From: Urophycis tenuis
Lineage: Eukaryota > Chordata > Actinopteri > Gadiformes > Phycidae
NCBI GenBank assembly: GCA_036785325.1
Contig: JAXIVH010000193.1
Location: 107,501 to 171,500 of the forward strand
DNA length: 64,000 nucleotides
Direction: 5' to 3'
The stretch's first letter is position 1, and every line of letters begins with the position of its first letter. Of this stretch, positions 1 to 10,838 are shown one piece after another. The position numbers were made by a program, and so were the translations under genes. Under the pieces are notes generated by a model. That model was not told where the DNA came from, searched no databases, and saw only the letters and a program-made list of their open reading frames with translations.

Positions 1-106
1 ATATAACTATCTCTCTATCTAGAGCAGTCAGATGAGCTCTCGCATCACCTCCTGCACACAGATTCAGACACACACACGCAGAGCAAGCGGCCAGTGGCAC
101 CCTCAC

Positions 107-193
107 CTCCCCTGTGGTGGTGATCCTGTCCACCAGCATCTTTTTGTCTTGCTGCACCATGTGACTCCTCCTCTCCATCTTGTGGTCCTGGAG

Positions 194-250
<57 letters not shown>

Positions 251-1763
251 GGGGATAGAGTTCCCTTATTAAAAGGTTATATATGGAAACTGATAAGGGG
301 TCTGATTCGCTAAGCTGCTAGACATGTGAACGCCACCTTGGTCATTCTCCCAAGCCAGCTGGGTTCGGGGGAAATTAATGCGAAACGGAGATGAGAACAA
401 AGTTTAGAACAAAGATGGCGTTCCACCACCGTCTGAGGCGCTCAGGCTTGCATCCCTAATGCCGCAACCCTAGCTAACTATCCGTCCCAAACTAACTGTC
501 CAACCCTAACTAACTATCCATCCCAAACTAACTATCCAACCCTAACTAACTATCCAACCCTAACTAACTATCCAACCCAAACTAACTATCCAACCCTAAC
601 TAAATATCTAACCCTAACTAACTATCCAACCCAAACTAACTATCCAACCCTAACTATCCAACCCAAACTAATTATCCAACCCTAACTAACTATCCAACCC
701 AAACTAACTATCCAACCCAAACTAACTATCCAACCCAAAGTTACTATCCAACCTGAACTAACTAACCAACCAACCCTCTGCATTTAAGTCGAGAGTTGGA
801 CCACAAGCTATTGCACTACACAACGTGACCGACTACATCACGCTTTTACCTTAAATAAGTTGTTTAGGGTTTGTTTTTCCTTTAATGTTTTATTTTTCTT
901 ATGTTATGCATGAGCAGGCTTGCATGTGTAGGATATCAACATATCATCAACAAACTAGTAGGAGTAACGCCAGGCTAATAGTAGTAATAGTCTAGTAGTA
1001 GGCTAGTATAGTTGCAGTATTAGTATGGTAGTAGGAGTATAGTGGTAGTAGCGGGATAGTAGTAGTAGAGTATAGTAGTATAGTGGGTAGTATAGCAGTA
1101 GCAGTAGTAGTAGTAGGCCTAGCCTATTATGAGTCGTCGTTTTGTCTCACCTGGACATATTCATGGACGTCCTCTTCCAGTGTTTCCATGGCAGCAGAGA
1201 GGTAGGCTCAAATAGGAACATTGACAAGAAGAGTAAAAGACCTGTACATAGACATGCCAGTGCAATTCACAAACAGATCCCCGTCCAGCAACCACTCGAT
1301 TCAGTTCCCCCACCCAGTTAGCGATTAGAACCAATATGGGACCAAAATGACTGCATGGAGAATAAGGCCCATTACTATTGTGTTGTATTTTGCTATTTCT
1401 ATATCGAGTGACAATCCTATGGACATTTGTATTTGTAATTTGGGGTTCAGCTCTGCCCAATAAAGTCCGATAGATGAGATGCTCCTATTATAAATTTCCC
1501 GGTGTGTTTTTGCAGCAAACTTGTCGCCTGAAGTTTAACGGTCCGGCCACTTTCCCCCCACCTGTCACTCTTGTCCCGCACGGAGTGCCATCGATGGTTC
1601 CGCTGCTAACTGCGCGCAACAGCAAACACGGCCGCTGGCCATGGACGGCGAAGTCCACCGTGACGCTAAACTCTCCAAGCTCCCTGCCGCCCTCCGACAC
1701 CGTCACCAGAGAGTCAGAAAATAGACATTTCTGCAGCTCGGATGGCTCTGCAACGCGCACGCG

Positions 1764-1844
<81 letters not shown>

Positions 1845-2105
1845 TTCGGGCATATAGACGGCAACGATTACAGCAGAATAGATTTCCATGAAGATCGCAA
1901 CGTGATATAGGCCAAAAACAGATGCCGGGTTGCTGCACCACTCCACCACCATTGACACTGAACGACAAATTAAAACCTATTAAAAGTAGACTTTTTACAA
2001 TTTACCAATGCTTGTCATCAATTGCATGGCCTCATTCGATGCTTCACTGCGGGGGGCTTCCGCTGCAGCTTCGGCAGGAGCCTCGTCTTCATTTGGGACT
2101 TGCAT
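107..2105 (-). CDS. catip: Ciliogenesis-associated TTC17-interacting protein, exons 1-4 (gene runs off the left edge)
   Basis: Four exons read on the minus strand: 2105-2006 (ATG, 33 codons + 1 base), 1747-1562, 1206-1151 and 193-107. All have AG acceptors and GT donors, and the phases (1, 1, 0, 0) join without a break. Exon 2 carries ELQKCLFSDSL, GRELGEF and IDGTPCGT; exons 3-4 carry LEEDVHEYV and MVQQDKK. I recognise the same order of motifs in vertebrate CATIP (C2orf62), which binds TTC17 and is needed for actin organisation during cilium formation. About 143 residues are visible; the rest of the protein lies beyond base 1. Long CA/GT microsatellites abut the acceptors of exons 2 and 4. 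The intron between exons 3 and 4 holds an 18-bp satellite and an AGT-rich tract. Identification rests on remembered family motifs, not on a search. Confidence 0.85.
197..254. repeat. (GT)n microsatellite followed by a G run
   Basis: About 18 GT units followed by some 22 G. On the catip strand this is a C run and CA repeat ending directly at the acceptor of exon 4 (AG at 195-194). Confidence 0.9.
470..775. repeat. 18-bp satellite in a catip intron
   Basis: Tandem units of about 18 bp (consensus CCCTAACTAACTATCCAA) with CCAAACTAACTAT variants. It resembles telomere sequence only in the CCCTAA start of each unit. The rest of the intron (776-1150) holds AT-rich unique sequence and a degenerate AGT/GTA tract at 985-1115; no exon is seen there. 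Confidence 0.85.
1773..1842. repeat. (CA)n microsatellite
   Basis: About 35 CA units preceded by a short CG/CA alternating tract. On the minus strand it forms a GT repeat ending about 20 bp before the acceptor of catip exon 2. Confidence 0.95.
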
Positions 2106-2154
2106 GTTTTACGAACCCGACCCAGCTAACGCGCAGACGGCGCCGCGAATTGAC

Positions 2155-2167
2155 GTTGCATAGCAAC
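2155..2167. promoter_or_regulatory. RFX X-box upstream of catip
   Basis: GTTGCATAGCAAC is a near-perfect palindrome fitting the RFX X-box (GTNRCC/RGYAAC half sites). It lies 50 bp upstream of the catip ATG. RFX factors switch on ciliary genes, so both position and gene identity support a functional site. Inference from sequence only. Confidence 0.6.
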
Positions 2168-2261
2168 GGTGTTGCAGTACCGTAACTTTTGCTTATATGC
2201 GCATTAAAACAAAACCGTGTGCACATTTTTGACTTGTATAGAATGTACATGGAAATGTACA

Positions 2262-2590
2262 GTCCTACAAATCCATCCATCCATCCATCCATTATCGAAA
2301 CCGCTTATCCTCTACGAGGGTCGCGGGGGGGGGGGGGGGGCTGGAGCCAATCCCAGCTGCAACGGGCGAGAGGCGGGGTACACCCTGGACAGGTCGCCAG
2401 CCTATCACAGGGCTAACATATATAGACGAACAACCATTCACACTCACATACACACCTATGGTCAATTTAGAGACACCAATTAACCTAATCCCCAACCTGC
2501 ATGTTTTTGGTCTGTGGGAGGAAGCCGGAGTACCCGGAGAGAACCCACGCAAGCACGGGGAGAACATGCAAACTCCACACAGAAAGGTCC
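2262..2590 (-). mobile_element. RTE-type LINE 3' fragment
   Basis: A 3' end on the minus strand. The plus strand begins with CCATCC repeats (the tail), then TTATCGAAACCGCTTATCC, and ends with the widely dispersed teleost sequence containing GGGAGAACATGCAAACTCC. No coding part remains. The tail type matches the Rex3/RTE group, but the exact family is uncertain. Confidence 0.55.
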
Positions 2591-2684
2591 CAGTCCTACA
2601 AATGTTGTCTTAATAAAGACAGGACGCCATCCTTGAAGGTATCTTACACAGATATTGTACAGAGATTTTGATGGTACCAAAAGT

Positions 2685-2925
2685 CAGAATTATGTTTATT
2701 GCCAAGTAGGTTTGCATGTAGGTCTACAGGGAATTTGACTTGGTGGTTGCATGACAACAACCAACCAACAATAAATACAGTGCAATACAATACAAAAGGG
2801 TTTTAAAGAGTTTAAAGAGTTGCACCGTTTCAAGTAGCAAAGTCCCCTTGTACTGCTGGTCACTGTGAATTTCTCCTGAGGGGGATTAATAAAGGAATAT
2901 CTTATCTTATCTTATCTTATTCTGC
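2685..2925 (+). mobile_element. LINE 3'-end fragment with TATCT tail
   Basis: Ends with GGGGATTAATAAAGGAATATCT followed by a short (TATCT)n tail, the usual end of teleost L2/Rex1-type LINEs. The same 3' end is found inverted at 50582-50660. Confidence 0.5.
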
Positions 2926-3227
2926 CATTGCCAGGAAATATTCCTCTGGAAGGACCAAAACCACGCACCTCATCAATAATTTTGAGTTCATTTTAAGGTT
3001 GAGTTTACAATAAAAAGTAGGGAATATAAAAATACTGAAAAAAGTATTTAAAAAAAAAACAGGCACACACAGCAAGGGAACCTCATTAAAGGAAAACCCT
3101 AAAAAACAGACACTGATTGAACACCTGATGGACAGGAGGGAAAGGTGACCCGTGGGTGCTGTACGCAGTCGGCGTGCCCGAGACCAGCAGATAGGCTGCC
3201 CAGGCTGCCCAGCGCTGGTTTGTGTGG

Positions 3228-5527
3228 TTAGCTGGAGCTCGGCTTAAAGACCAGTCTGCGGCGAAGGGTCAGCTCCACGGCAGGCATTTGCGTCATTAAA
3301 GTGCCATTTGTAGATATTGTCTTCTGGCTAACGTCGTCGTTCACGCGGTAGAGGATCTCCATGATATCGTCACCCCTAAAACAGAACAAGCAAATACTAA
3401 ATGTTTGTGTTAGGCAAAGCCCCTGTTAAAAGGATATTATATGGGTGCCTCGTTCATCTTCAGGAGGTACTTTACGTCTGGGGTCTATGTTATTACACTT
3501 TGTTACACTATTGATATCAACAAGCTGAATTACCTGAGGCTTCCCTCCCTGAGCTTCGCACACAGAGATTGGATGAACCAGCTGCCATTTTCAGTGTGTC
3601 TGACCACTTGGTAATTCCTAATCGTGGCCCTGGCAACCAAGAAATCAGCCCCCAACGGGATCAAGGCCACCCGGCGGCCGTCCACGTCCGCCAATCCCGG
3701 CTGGAGCCGTGTCCCCTGGCAGGCCTGGATGAAGAACACCTTGGGCTTCCCGAGGAGAGCCCGGCAGTACTCTTCTCCGTCGAAGGTTGAGGTGAGGTCC
3801 TCGGTGGGCAGTGGTGCGCGGTCGACCCCGTGGACCACCCCTTTGTCACCGTGACTCAGCAGGACGCAGCAGACGAAGGCGTGGCCGTGTCGCGGGAGCT
3901 GGCTCAGCGGGGCGAAGCTGCTGCAGGGCCACTCCTCTACCCTGCACTCCCGCAGCCCCGCGAGGTCCTCCAAGGCCGCCAGGAGCTTGGTGACCCGGGC
4001 CATGTCACTCTCCGTCTGGTCCTTACACATCAGCACCCGAAAGCCCAGCCCGCTGAACACGGCAGCCTGATCAGATTAAGGGGCAGCCGCGGCCTACCGG
4101 TTAGGGCTTCGGATTTGTAACCGGAGGGTGGCCGGTTCGAACCCTGACCAGTGCGAACGGCTGAAGTGCCCTTGAGCAACGCACCTGACGCCTCACTGCT
4201 CCCCGAGCGCCGCTGTTGCAGGCAGCTCACTGCATCGGGTTTAAGTGTGTGCTTCACCTCACTGTGTGCTTCACCATCACTGTTTGCTGAGTGTATTCCA
4301 CTAATTCACGATTGGGTTAAATGCAGAAGACCAAAATGCAGAAGACCAAATTTCCCTCACAGGATCAAATGAGTAATTCTTCTGTGGGAAAATAAAAACA
4401 CAAGCGAGGGAATGAGCAGCCCGTCAAAGACAAGGCGGTGGCGTTTCCAAATGTTGAAGGGCTGGCCTGGTAGTGGCACAGAATAATTAAAACTAAAGTG
4501 AAATGAAATTCTATGTTTGAGAATGCTGGGCCCTCCATGGACACGGGGAAACAAGAAGGGGCCGAGGAAGGACCTATCTTGTCTCATGCCTACCAGCATC
4601 CTGTGTTCTCTGTGTTCTCATCTCTGTGTTCCATCCTTGAAGTTCTCGTTGTTAATGATCACACAGAGCCCGGTGGGTTTGCTGGATAACGGATATGGGT
4701 CATCCTGCCAACAGAGCAAAGAAGCAGATTTGATCCTCTCTTCTGGCGTGGCAACTGGATGTGCAGTCATGGGCGTTTTTCTATAATATATTTATATACT
4801 TTTTTAATACTATACTTTGTGTGTTTTCCAATTAGTGCAACCTGAACCACAAAATCTCCCAACTCTGTGGTAAAATCATCAAACTTCGATGCTATTAGAC
4901 TATGTCTACTAAATAAAATAAAAGTGAACAAAAGGTGTAGATGCAAGATGTGTTTTCACTTTCATTTCAGTGCTGACTGACATGTTGCAACTGGATTGAC
5001 AACATAATTTGGTCTTCTATTCAGGACTCTTGTGGCAGTCTGCAGTGAGTGTAGTTGAACAACATGATGAAAAAATTACCTTCTTTGGAATGTTGCTCTC
5101 CGGTGCATCTGTGGAAATGAAAGTTCAAAAGAGTCTAAGATACATGCACAGTTTTAGTTTAGAATTATCATTAAACATACACATCCAACATTTCATTTTA
5201 CCTATAATCGAATGGCTGTCAGCGGAGCGTTTTCTGCTCGATGAGACGCTAAGCCTGTCCCCATGCCACGTTTTTAAGCTTTGGACAGATTTCTATGATG
5301 CTCTCGTCCTTAAGAAAGTCAACGAACTCCGATGCTTTTCCTTTGAAGATGACTTTGTCCACGATCTCCCTGGCGACATCTCCCGCGGTGCCCTTATTGA
5401 TGCTTGCCAGATCGATGTATCCACGCATGGTTATCAGTTCTCTCCGGTAAACTTCGCTGAGGATGCGCCTGTATTCTGTGGCGAGGATGTCCTGAATGGT
5501 CGTCTTGTAATGCTGGATGGCGTCCAT
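3228..5527 (-). CDS. CARD-containing caspase-8-like protease (CARD-CASP8 type), two apparent frame breaks
   Basis: Five exons on the minus strand: 5527-5202, 5108-5080, 4704-4594, 4066-3534 and 3375-3228 (TAA at 3228-3230), all with good splice sites. Exon 1 encodes a helical death-fold domain that looks like a CARD. Exon 3 starts the protease (GLCVIINNENF). Exon 4 has LGFRVLMC, the catalytic His in SHGDKG (3851-3853) and the catalytic Cys in QACQG (3719-3721), the caspase-8 form of the motif, then GSWFIQSLC. Exon 5 carries the p10 end (QMPAVELTLRRRLVF). Caspase-8 cleaves substrates after Asp in apoptosis and inflammation; a CARD in place of DEDs is known in non-mammalian CARD-CASP8. Two defects are seen. 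One extra G in the run at 5259-5262 shifts the frame before the exon 1 donor, and exon 3 has an in-frame TGA near 4621 inside a small AACACAGAG repeat. It may be a pseudogene, an allele, or contain assembly errors. Confidence 0.75.
4080..4380 (+). mobile_element. tRNA-derived SINE
   Basis: Starts GGGCAGCCGCGGCCTACCGG, with an A-box-like GGTTAGGGCTTCGG and a B box GGTTCGAACCC about 50 bp later, followed by a conserved body and an A/T-rich end. It lies in the intron directly upstream of the large caspase exon; only about 13 bp separate it from the acceptor. Confidence 0.75.
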
Positions 5528-5539
5528 GTTGAAAACCAA

Positions 5540-6351
5540 ACTGAAAGAGTGTGGAGAGGCCGGGACACCTTATGTTATAAACTTATCTTGAATCCTCTTA
5601 AAAGTAGAAGAAAAAAAAACTTACAGGTAGTTAGATCAAATAAATTATTCTCAAAAAGTGTTATATTCGACAGCATAACAAGGGGTAGGAGTCCTTTTTA
5701 TGAGCTGTTATCTTAACTAGTTGAATGGCTGGCCAAGTTGACAACAATCGCCAAAGGTAGTCGGGTAAGAACTTGAGATGATGATGAATTTCCCAATAGA
5801 GATAATGTATTCTTCACACACACTCATCACTCATCTAGAGCAGTGGTTCTCAACTGGTCAGGAACAATGAAGATGGGCACAGCTTCATATTCTTTCTCAA
5901 GCACTTTAAGGTCAACTTGAAGCACACGGGCTGCAGCCCGTGTGCTGCAGCTTCTTGTGCTTTAGAACTGGGTGGCTCTGCCAGTAACTGTGGGTGAGGC
6001 TGATTAGGCCATCCTTAAAAATATTTCTGTTTGCAGTAACAACCCAAAAACATCCTCAGCGTTCACGGGAGAGGACTGATAACCGCGCACGAATACATCG
6101 ATCTGGCAAACTTGAACGCCCTGTCATTCCTCGACAAGCATGTGCTCTGGCTCGGAGCGAGCCGTTGCCGGAAGTGGCGTAACCCATTCAAAGTCAAGCA
6201 AGCCCATTCAAACTGCTCCCCGCGGTCCTGCACCGCACAAACTGACTCCAGTCTACCTCCCGCTGGGTGTGTCTGAGGGTGCACACTCGGCGACTATGCG
6301 AGAGAGACACACATACACACAGAGTCACCTGCTGCCGCTGACTCAGTTGGT
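5540..6351. other. Region without a recognised gene
   Basis: Upstream flank of the caspase gene. Positions 6007-6050 match the inverted-repeat ends of the element at 40249-40951, so a fragment of that transposon is present. I see no exon or other clear feature in the rest. Confidence 0.5.
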
Positions 6352-6645
6352 GGGGCAGCCGCGGCCTACTGGTTAGGGCTTCGGATTTGTAACTGGAGAG
6401 TAGCTGGTTCGAACCCCGACCAGTGCGAACGGCTGAAGTGCCCTTGAGCAAGGCACCTAACCCCTCACTGCTCCCTGAGCGCCGCTGTTGCAGGCAGCTC
6501 ACTGCATCAGGTTTAATTGTGTGCTTCACCTCACTGTGTGCTTCACCATCACTGTGTTCTGAGTGTGTCACTAATTCACAAATGGGTTAAGTGCAGAAGA
6601 CCAAATTTCCCTCACGGGATCAAATGAATAATTCTTCTTCTTCTT
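6352..6645 (+). mobile_element. tRNA-derived SINE, second copy
   Basis: Same family and orientation as 4080-4380, with the same A-box region, a B box GGTTCGAACCC, the same body and a 3' (TTC)n tail at about 6630-6645. The two copies differ at scattered sites. Confidence 0.8.
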
Positions 6646-6850
6646 CTCTGGGCCAAGAGTACCTGGCTGCAGACCTCCACTGTGAGGTCGCTACCCCCGC
6701 AGCCTCCACTGTCAGGACGGGAAATGCACGGGGTACATTTCAAAGTAAAATCGCGAATGCACTTCTGGTTGAATCGTTTTCCTCACAAATACATTAATTA
6801 GTAAACAATATGACGTAAAATCCATTAATTCCTTGTATGATCTCAATCCG

Positions 6851-7524
6851 TGTATCATTCGTTCTTTCCATTTTCAATTGGCAATCAAAAACCAAATAAT
6901 GAAAAATTGACTGGTTATTTTGTTTTTTGTTTTTTTATTATAACACCAAAAACGAAAAAATGCCTGGTTTTTCATATTTCAATATTAGGCTCAGATCAAA
7001 AATACAAAATGGAAAAAATGGGCACCAGGACAGAATTTGATTTTAATACTTAATTGGTCGGGTTTGCGTGACCCAGAAATGACTGTACGCGGCAGTTCGG
7101 GTAATGTGGCTACTATGGCGGCGCTAGAACCACACGCTATTTTGATCAAGGACTTGTTTCACAGCGGTTTGACACACACCGAAATATCCTGCACGTTGCA
7201 GCAGATGGGTATCTTGCAATGCTCGGAAATGAGCGTCAGAAGATTCTGTGCTCGGCATGATCTGAGGAGGAAAAGAACTATGACGGACACGTCATAGTTT
7301 GATCTATACTAAACACGACCAATTAAATATTAAAATCAAATTCTGTCCTGGTGCCTGTTTTTCCATTTCGTATTTTTGATCTGAGCCTAATATTGAAATA
7401 TGAAAAACCGGGCATTTTTTCGTTTTTGGTGTCATAATAAAAAAACAAAAAACAAAATAACCAGTCAATTTTTCATTATTTGGTTTTTGATTGCCAATTG
7501 AAAATGGAAAGAACGAATGATACA
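6851..7524 (+). mobile_element. DNA transposon remnant with ~210-bp terminal inverted repeats and a helix-turn-helix ORF
   Basis: The outer ends are TGTATCATTCG and CGAATGATACA, and the arms (6851-7060 and about 7313-7524) are near-perfect inverted copies. Between them an ORF at 7037-7297 (86 residues) begins in the left arm and contains ILIKDLFHSGLTHTEI and MSVRRFC, which look like a DNA-binding helix-turn-helix. No catalytic domain is present, so this is probably an internally deleted element whose superfamily I cannot name. Confidence 0.65.
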
Positions 7525-7893
7525 TGGATTAAATCCCCTCAGTATTCCACTTGTTTTTAAAACACTTGTTTTTAAAACTTTTAACTTTAGTTTTCAACTT
7601 CTTAAAACAGTCAAAACTGAATACTAAAAATGAAGAATAATAACAACAAGTGTTCAACAATGACAATTATTCCTGAAAACTAAAAAAAACTTAAAAAAAA
7701 ATGTTTTTTTGTTTTTTTTGGGGGGGGGCCCCAAGCGGCCGCTTAGTTCGCTTATGCCTTGGGGCGGCCCTGCCTGCAGATGATATACAAGGATAAGCAT
7801 TAATTGATCTCATTTCAAAAATGACAATTGGACTGCTATCAGGAAAATTGCTACCCCAGATGTTTAGGTTGCAACTTCAATTCAACACCATTT
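7525..7893. other. Low-complexity flank
   Basis: AT-rich sequence, then a poly-T/G run near 7707-7728 followed by GGCCCCAAGCGGCCGC, which looks like the end of a degraded DNA element. No gene seen. Confidence 0.4.
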
Positions 7894-10190
7894 CCATCCA
7901 TCCATCCATCCATGTCCTCCGCTTATCCGGGGTCGGGTCGCGGGGGCAGCAGCCTGAGGAGAGAAGCCCAGACTTCCCTCTCCCCAGCCACTTCGTCCAG
8001 CTCTTCCGGGGGGATCCCGAGGCGTTCCCATGCCAGCCGAGAGACATAGTCCCTCCAGCGTGTCCTGGGTCTTCCCCGGGGCCTCCTCCCGGAGGGACGT
8101 GCCCGGAACACCTCCCCAGGGAGGCGTCCAGGAGGCATCCTCACTAGATGCCCGAGCCACCGCAACTGGCTCCTCTCGATGCGGAGGAGCAGCGGTTCTA
8201 CTCTGAGCCCCTCCCGGATGACCGAGCTTCTCACCCTATCTCTAAGGGAGAGCCCGGACACCCTGCGGAGGAAACTCATTTCGGCCGCTTGTATTCGCGA
8301 TCTCGTTCTTTCGGTCACTACCCACAGCTCGTGACCATAGGTGAGGGTAGGAACGTAGATTGACCGGTAAATCGAGAGCTTCGCCTTTAGGCTCAGCTCC
8401 TTCTTCACCATGACGGACCGGTGCAGAGCCCGCATCACTGCCGACGCCGCACCGATCCGTCGGTCAATCTCCCGCTCCATCCTCCCCTCACTCGTGAACA
8501 AGACCCCGAGATACTTGAACTCCTCCACTTGAGGCAGAATCTCCTCCCCGACCCGGAGAGTGCACTCCACCCTTTTCCGGCCGAGAACCATGGCCTCGGA
8601 TTTGGAGGTGCTGATCCTCATCCCAGCCGCTTCACATTCGGCTGCGAACCGCTCCAGTGAGAGCTGAAGGTCACGGCCCGATGAAGCCAACAGGACAAGA
8701 TCATCTGCGAAAAGCAGTGACGCAATCCTGAGGCCACCGAGCCGTAACCCCTCAACGCCCTGGCTGCGCCTAGAAATTCTGTCCATAAAAGTTGTGAACA
8801 GAATCGGTGACAAAGGGCAGCCCTGGCGGAGGCCAACTCTCACCGGAAACAGGCTCGACTTACTGCCGGCAATGCGGACCAAGCTCTGGCACCGGGAGTA
8901 CAGGGACCCGATGGCCCGTAACAGCGGGCCCGGTACCCCATACTCCCGGAGCACCCCCCACAGGGCTCCCCGAGGGACACGGTCGAACGCCTTCTCCAAG
9001 TCCACAAAGCACATGTAGACTGGTTGGGCGAACTCCCATGCAACCTCGAGTGCCGCGCCAAGGGTATAGAGCTGGTCCACAGTTCCACGGCCGGGACGAA
9101 AACCACATTGCTCCTCCTGAATCCGAGGTTCGACTATCCTACGGACCCTCCTCTCCAGGACCCCCGAATAGACCTTACCGGGGAGGCTGAGGAGTGTGAT
9201 CCCCCTGTAGTTGGAGCACACCCTCCGGTCCCCCTTTTTGAAGAGGGGAACCACCACCCCGGTCTGCCAATCCAGAGGCACTGCCCCCGATGTCCACGCG
9301 ATGCTGCAGAGACGTGTCAACCAAGACAGCCCCACAGCATCCAGGGCCTTTAGGAACTCGGGGTGGATCTCGTCCACCCCCGGGGCCTTGCCACCGAGGA
9401 GCTTTTTAATCACCTCGGCGATCTCGGCCCCGGAGATAGGAGAGTCCCCTCCCGAGTCCCCAGACCCTGCTTCCTCAGTGGAAGGCGTGTTGGTGGGATT
9501 GAGGAGGTCTTCGAAGTATTCCCCCCACCGATTCACAACGTCCCGAGTCGAGGTCAGCAGCGCCCCGTCTCTCCCATACACGGTGTTGACAGAGCACTGC
9601 TTCCCCCTCCTGAGACGCCGGATGGTGGTCCAGAACCTCCTCGAAGCCGTTCGGAAGTCCTTCTCTATGGCCTCACCAAACTCCTCCCACACCCGAGTTT
9701 TTGCCTCCGCAACCGCCGAAGCCGCGCCCCGCTTGGCCCGCCGGTACCCATCAGCTGCCTCAGGAGTCCCACGGGCCAAAAAGGCCCGGTAGGACTCCTT
9801 CTTCAGCTTGACGGCATCCCTTACCGCTGGGGTCCACCAGCGGGTTCGGGGGTTGCCGCCGCGACAGGCACCGACGACCTTACGGCCACAGCTCCGGTCG
9901 GCCGCTTCAACAATGGAGGCACGGAACAAGGTCCACTCGGACTCTATGTCCCCCGCCTCCCCCGGGACATGGTTGAAGCTCTCCCGGAGGTGGGAGTTGA
10001 AGCTTGTTCTGACAGGAGATTCAGCCAGACGTTCCCAGCAGACCCTCACAGTACGTTTGGGTTTGCCAGGTCTGACCGGCATCTTCCCCCGCCATCGGAG
10101 CCAACTCGCCACCAGGTGGTGATCAGTTGACAGCTCCGCCCCTCTCTTCACCCGAGTGTCCAAGACATGCGGCCGCAAGTCCGGTCCGAG
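7894..10190 (-). mobile_element. Rex3 (RTE-clade) retrotransposon, 5'-truncated
   Basis: On the minus strand one long ORF is followed directly by a (GGATG)n tail (plus strand CCATC repeats 7894-7913), the diagnostic end of Rex3. The endonuclease domain is missing: the element starts just after it, near 10190. Truncation at the 5' end is usual for LINE insertions. Confidence 0.85.
7923..10178 (-). CDS. Rex3 reverse transcriptase (endonuclease domain lost)
   Basis: An uninterrupted frame of 751 residues. It holds the RTE reverse-transcriptase blocks: GKAPGVDEIHPE, NYRGITLLS, QCGFRPGRGT, LEKAFDRVP, GLRQGCPLSPILF and the catalytic FADDLVLLA. The C-terminal part has the HLVRMPPGRLP block typical of RTE proteins. 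In a full element it would be preceded by an apurinic-type endonuclease; here the product begins at the linker. The open frame suggests a fairly young insertion, although this copy cannot move by itself. Confidence 0.85.
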   Translation of the reverse strand: MRPHVLDTRVKRGAELSTDHHLVASWLRWRGKMPVRPGKPKRTVRVCWERLAESPVRTSFNSHLRESFNHVPGEAGDIESEWTLFRASIVEAADRSCGRKVVGACRGGNPRTRWWTPAVRDAVKLKKESYRAFLARGTPEAADGYRRAKRGAASAVAEAKTRVWEEFGEAIEKDFRTASRRFWTTIRRLRRGKQCSVNTVYGRDGALLTSTRDVVNRWGEYFEDLLNPTNTPSTEEAGSGDSGGDSPISGAEIAEVIKKLLGGKAPGVDEIHPEFLKALDAVGLSWLTRLCSIAWTSGAVPLDWQTGVVVPLFKKGDRRVCSNYRGITLLSLPGKVYSGVLERRVRRIVEPRIQEEQCGFRPGRGTVDQLYTLGAALEVAWEFAQPVYMCFVDLEKAFDRVPRGALWGVLREYGVPGPLLRAIGSLYSRCQSLVRIAGSKSSLFPVRVGLRQGCPLSPILFTTFMDRISRRSQGVEGLRLGGLRIASLLFADDLVLLASSGRDLQLSLERFAAECEAAGMRISTSKSEAMVLGRKRVECTLRVGEEILPQVEEFKYLGVLFTSEGRMEREIDRRIGAASAVMRALHRSVMVKKELSLKAKLSIYRSIYVPTLTYGHELWVVTERTRSRIQAAEMSFLRRVSGLSLRDRVRSSVIREGLRVEPLLLRIERSQLRWLGHLVRMPPGRLPGEVFRARPSGRRPRGRPRTRWRDYVSRLAWERLGIPPEELDEVAGEREVWASLLRLLPPRPDPG

Positions 10191-10199
10191 AAAGCGCTG

Positions 10200-10650
10200 C
10201 CTTCTTCAGCCCCGCCCGGGTCTGCGACTTCGAGCCTACACGCACTTGTAACAACACTCTCTCTGCGTTTACATTTTACACACACGCACCCCACTCCTGT
10301 CTTGATTCACATAGAGAACACATTGTCATACACACCTCAGAATTTCCCGGTGCACCATTTACACCTCCCGCATTTCCCCTCCCATATAAACCTGCTGACG
10401 GGCTTATACCTGCCGGACCTCTGCCCTGGTTCCTTTCTACCTACGACACATCCTCTACCTCCTAAAAAAAAAAAACTACCCTTTGCTCTTGTACGTCTTT
10501 ATAATTGCTCTTTGTAACTTGGCACTTAGCCAGAGATTTTGTATACTAGCAATGGTTAATCTAGCCATTGAAATGTTTGAAACTTGTTCTGGTGACTTTT
10601 TTCGCTTTGGATAAAAGCGTCTGCTAAATGCCCTAAATGTAAATGTAAAT
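10200..10650 (+). mobile_element. Retroposon-like fragment with conserved teleost 3' tail
   Basis: Ends in CGCTTTGGATAAAAGCGTC followed by CTAAATGTAAATGTAAAT, a 3' tail shared by many fish SINE/LINE copies. A reversed copy of the core is at about 12180-12222. The upstream boundary is uncertain and nothing coding is seen. Confidence 0.4.
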
Positions 10651-10838
10651 TTGCAGGACCCTGTTGCTTATTAGGCCTACTTTATACCTGGACTCAGTAG
10701 TCCTACTGCATTATAAATAAACTAATTCACGTGGGAGGATGGATCCCTCAGAAGGCGATTTAAAGTTTGCAGAATGTGCTTTCAAAGCCGTGTGCTCTGG
10801 AACACGCCTTGCCCCGCCCCGTCTGAATGCCTACAAAA

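Noticed and set aside
30..60. Possible fifth catip exon on the minus strand (EVMREL)
   Set aside because: It has an AG before it but stops after seven codons and does not match the expected CATIP sequence.
470..775. Interstitial telomere repeat
   Set aside because: Only CCCTAA at each unit start fits; the 18-bp unit is not TTAGGG.
4080..4380. Genuine tRNA genes at the two B-box sites (4130, 6410)
   Set aside because: The B box is embedded in a repeated SINE body and no cloverleaf is formed.
9363..10130. Plus-strand frames over the Rex3 element
   Set aside because: Antisense to the reverse transcriptase; no independent motifs.
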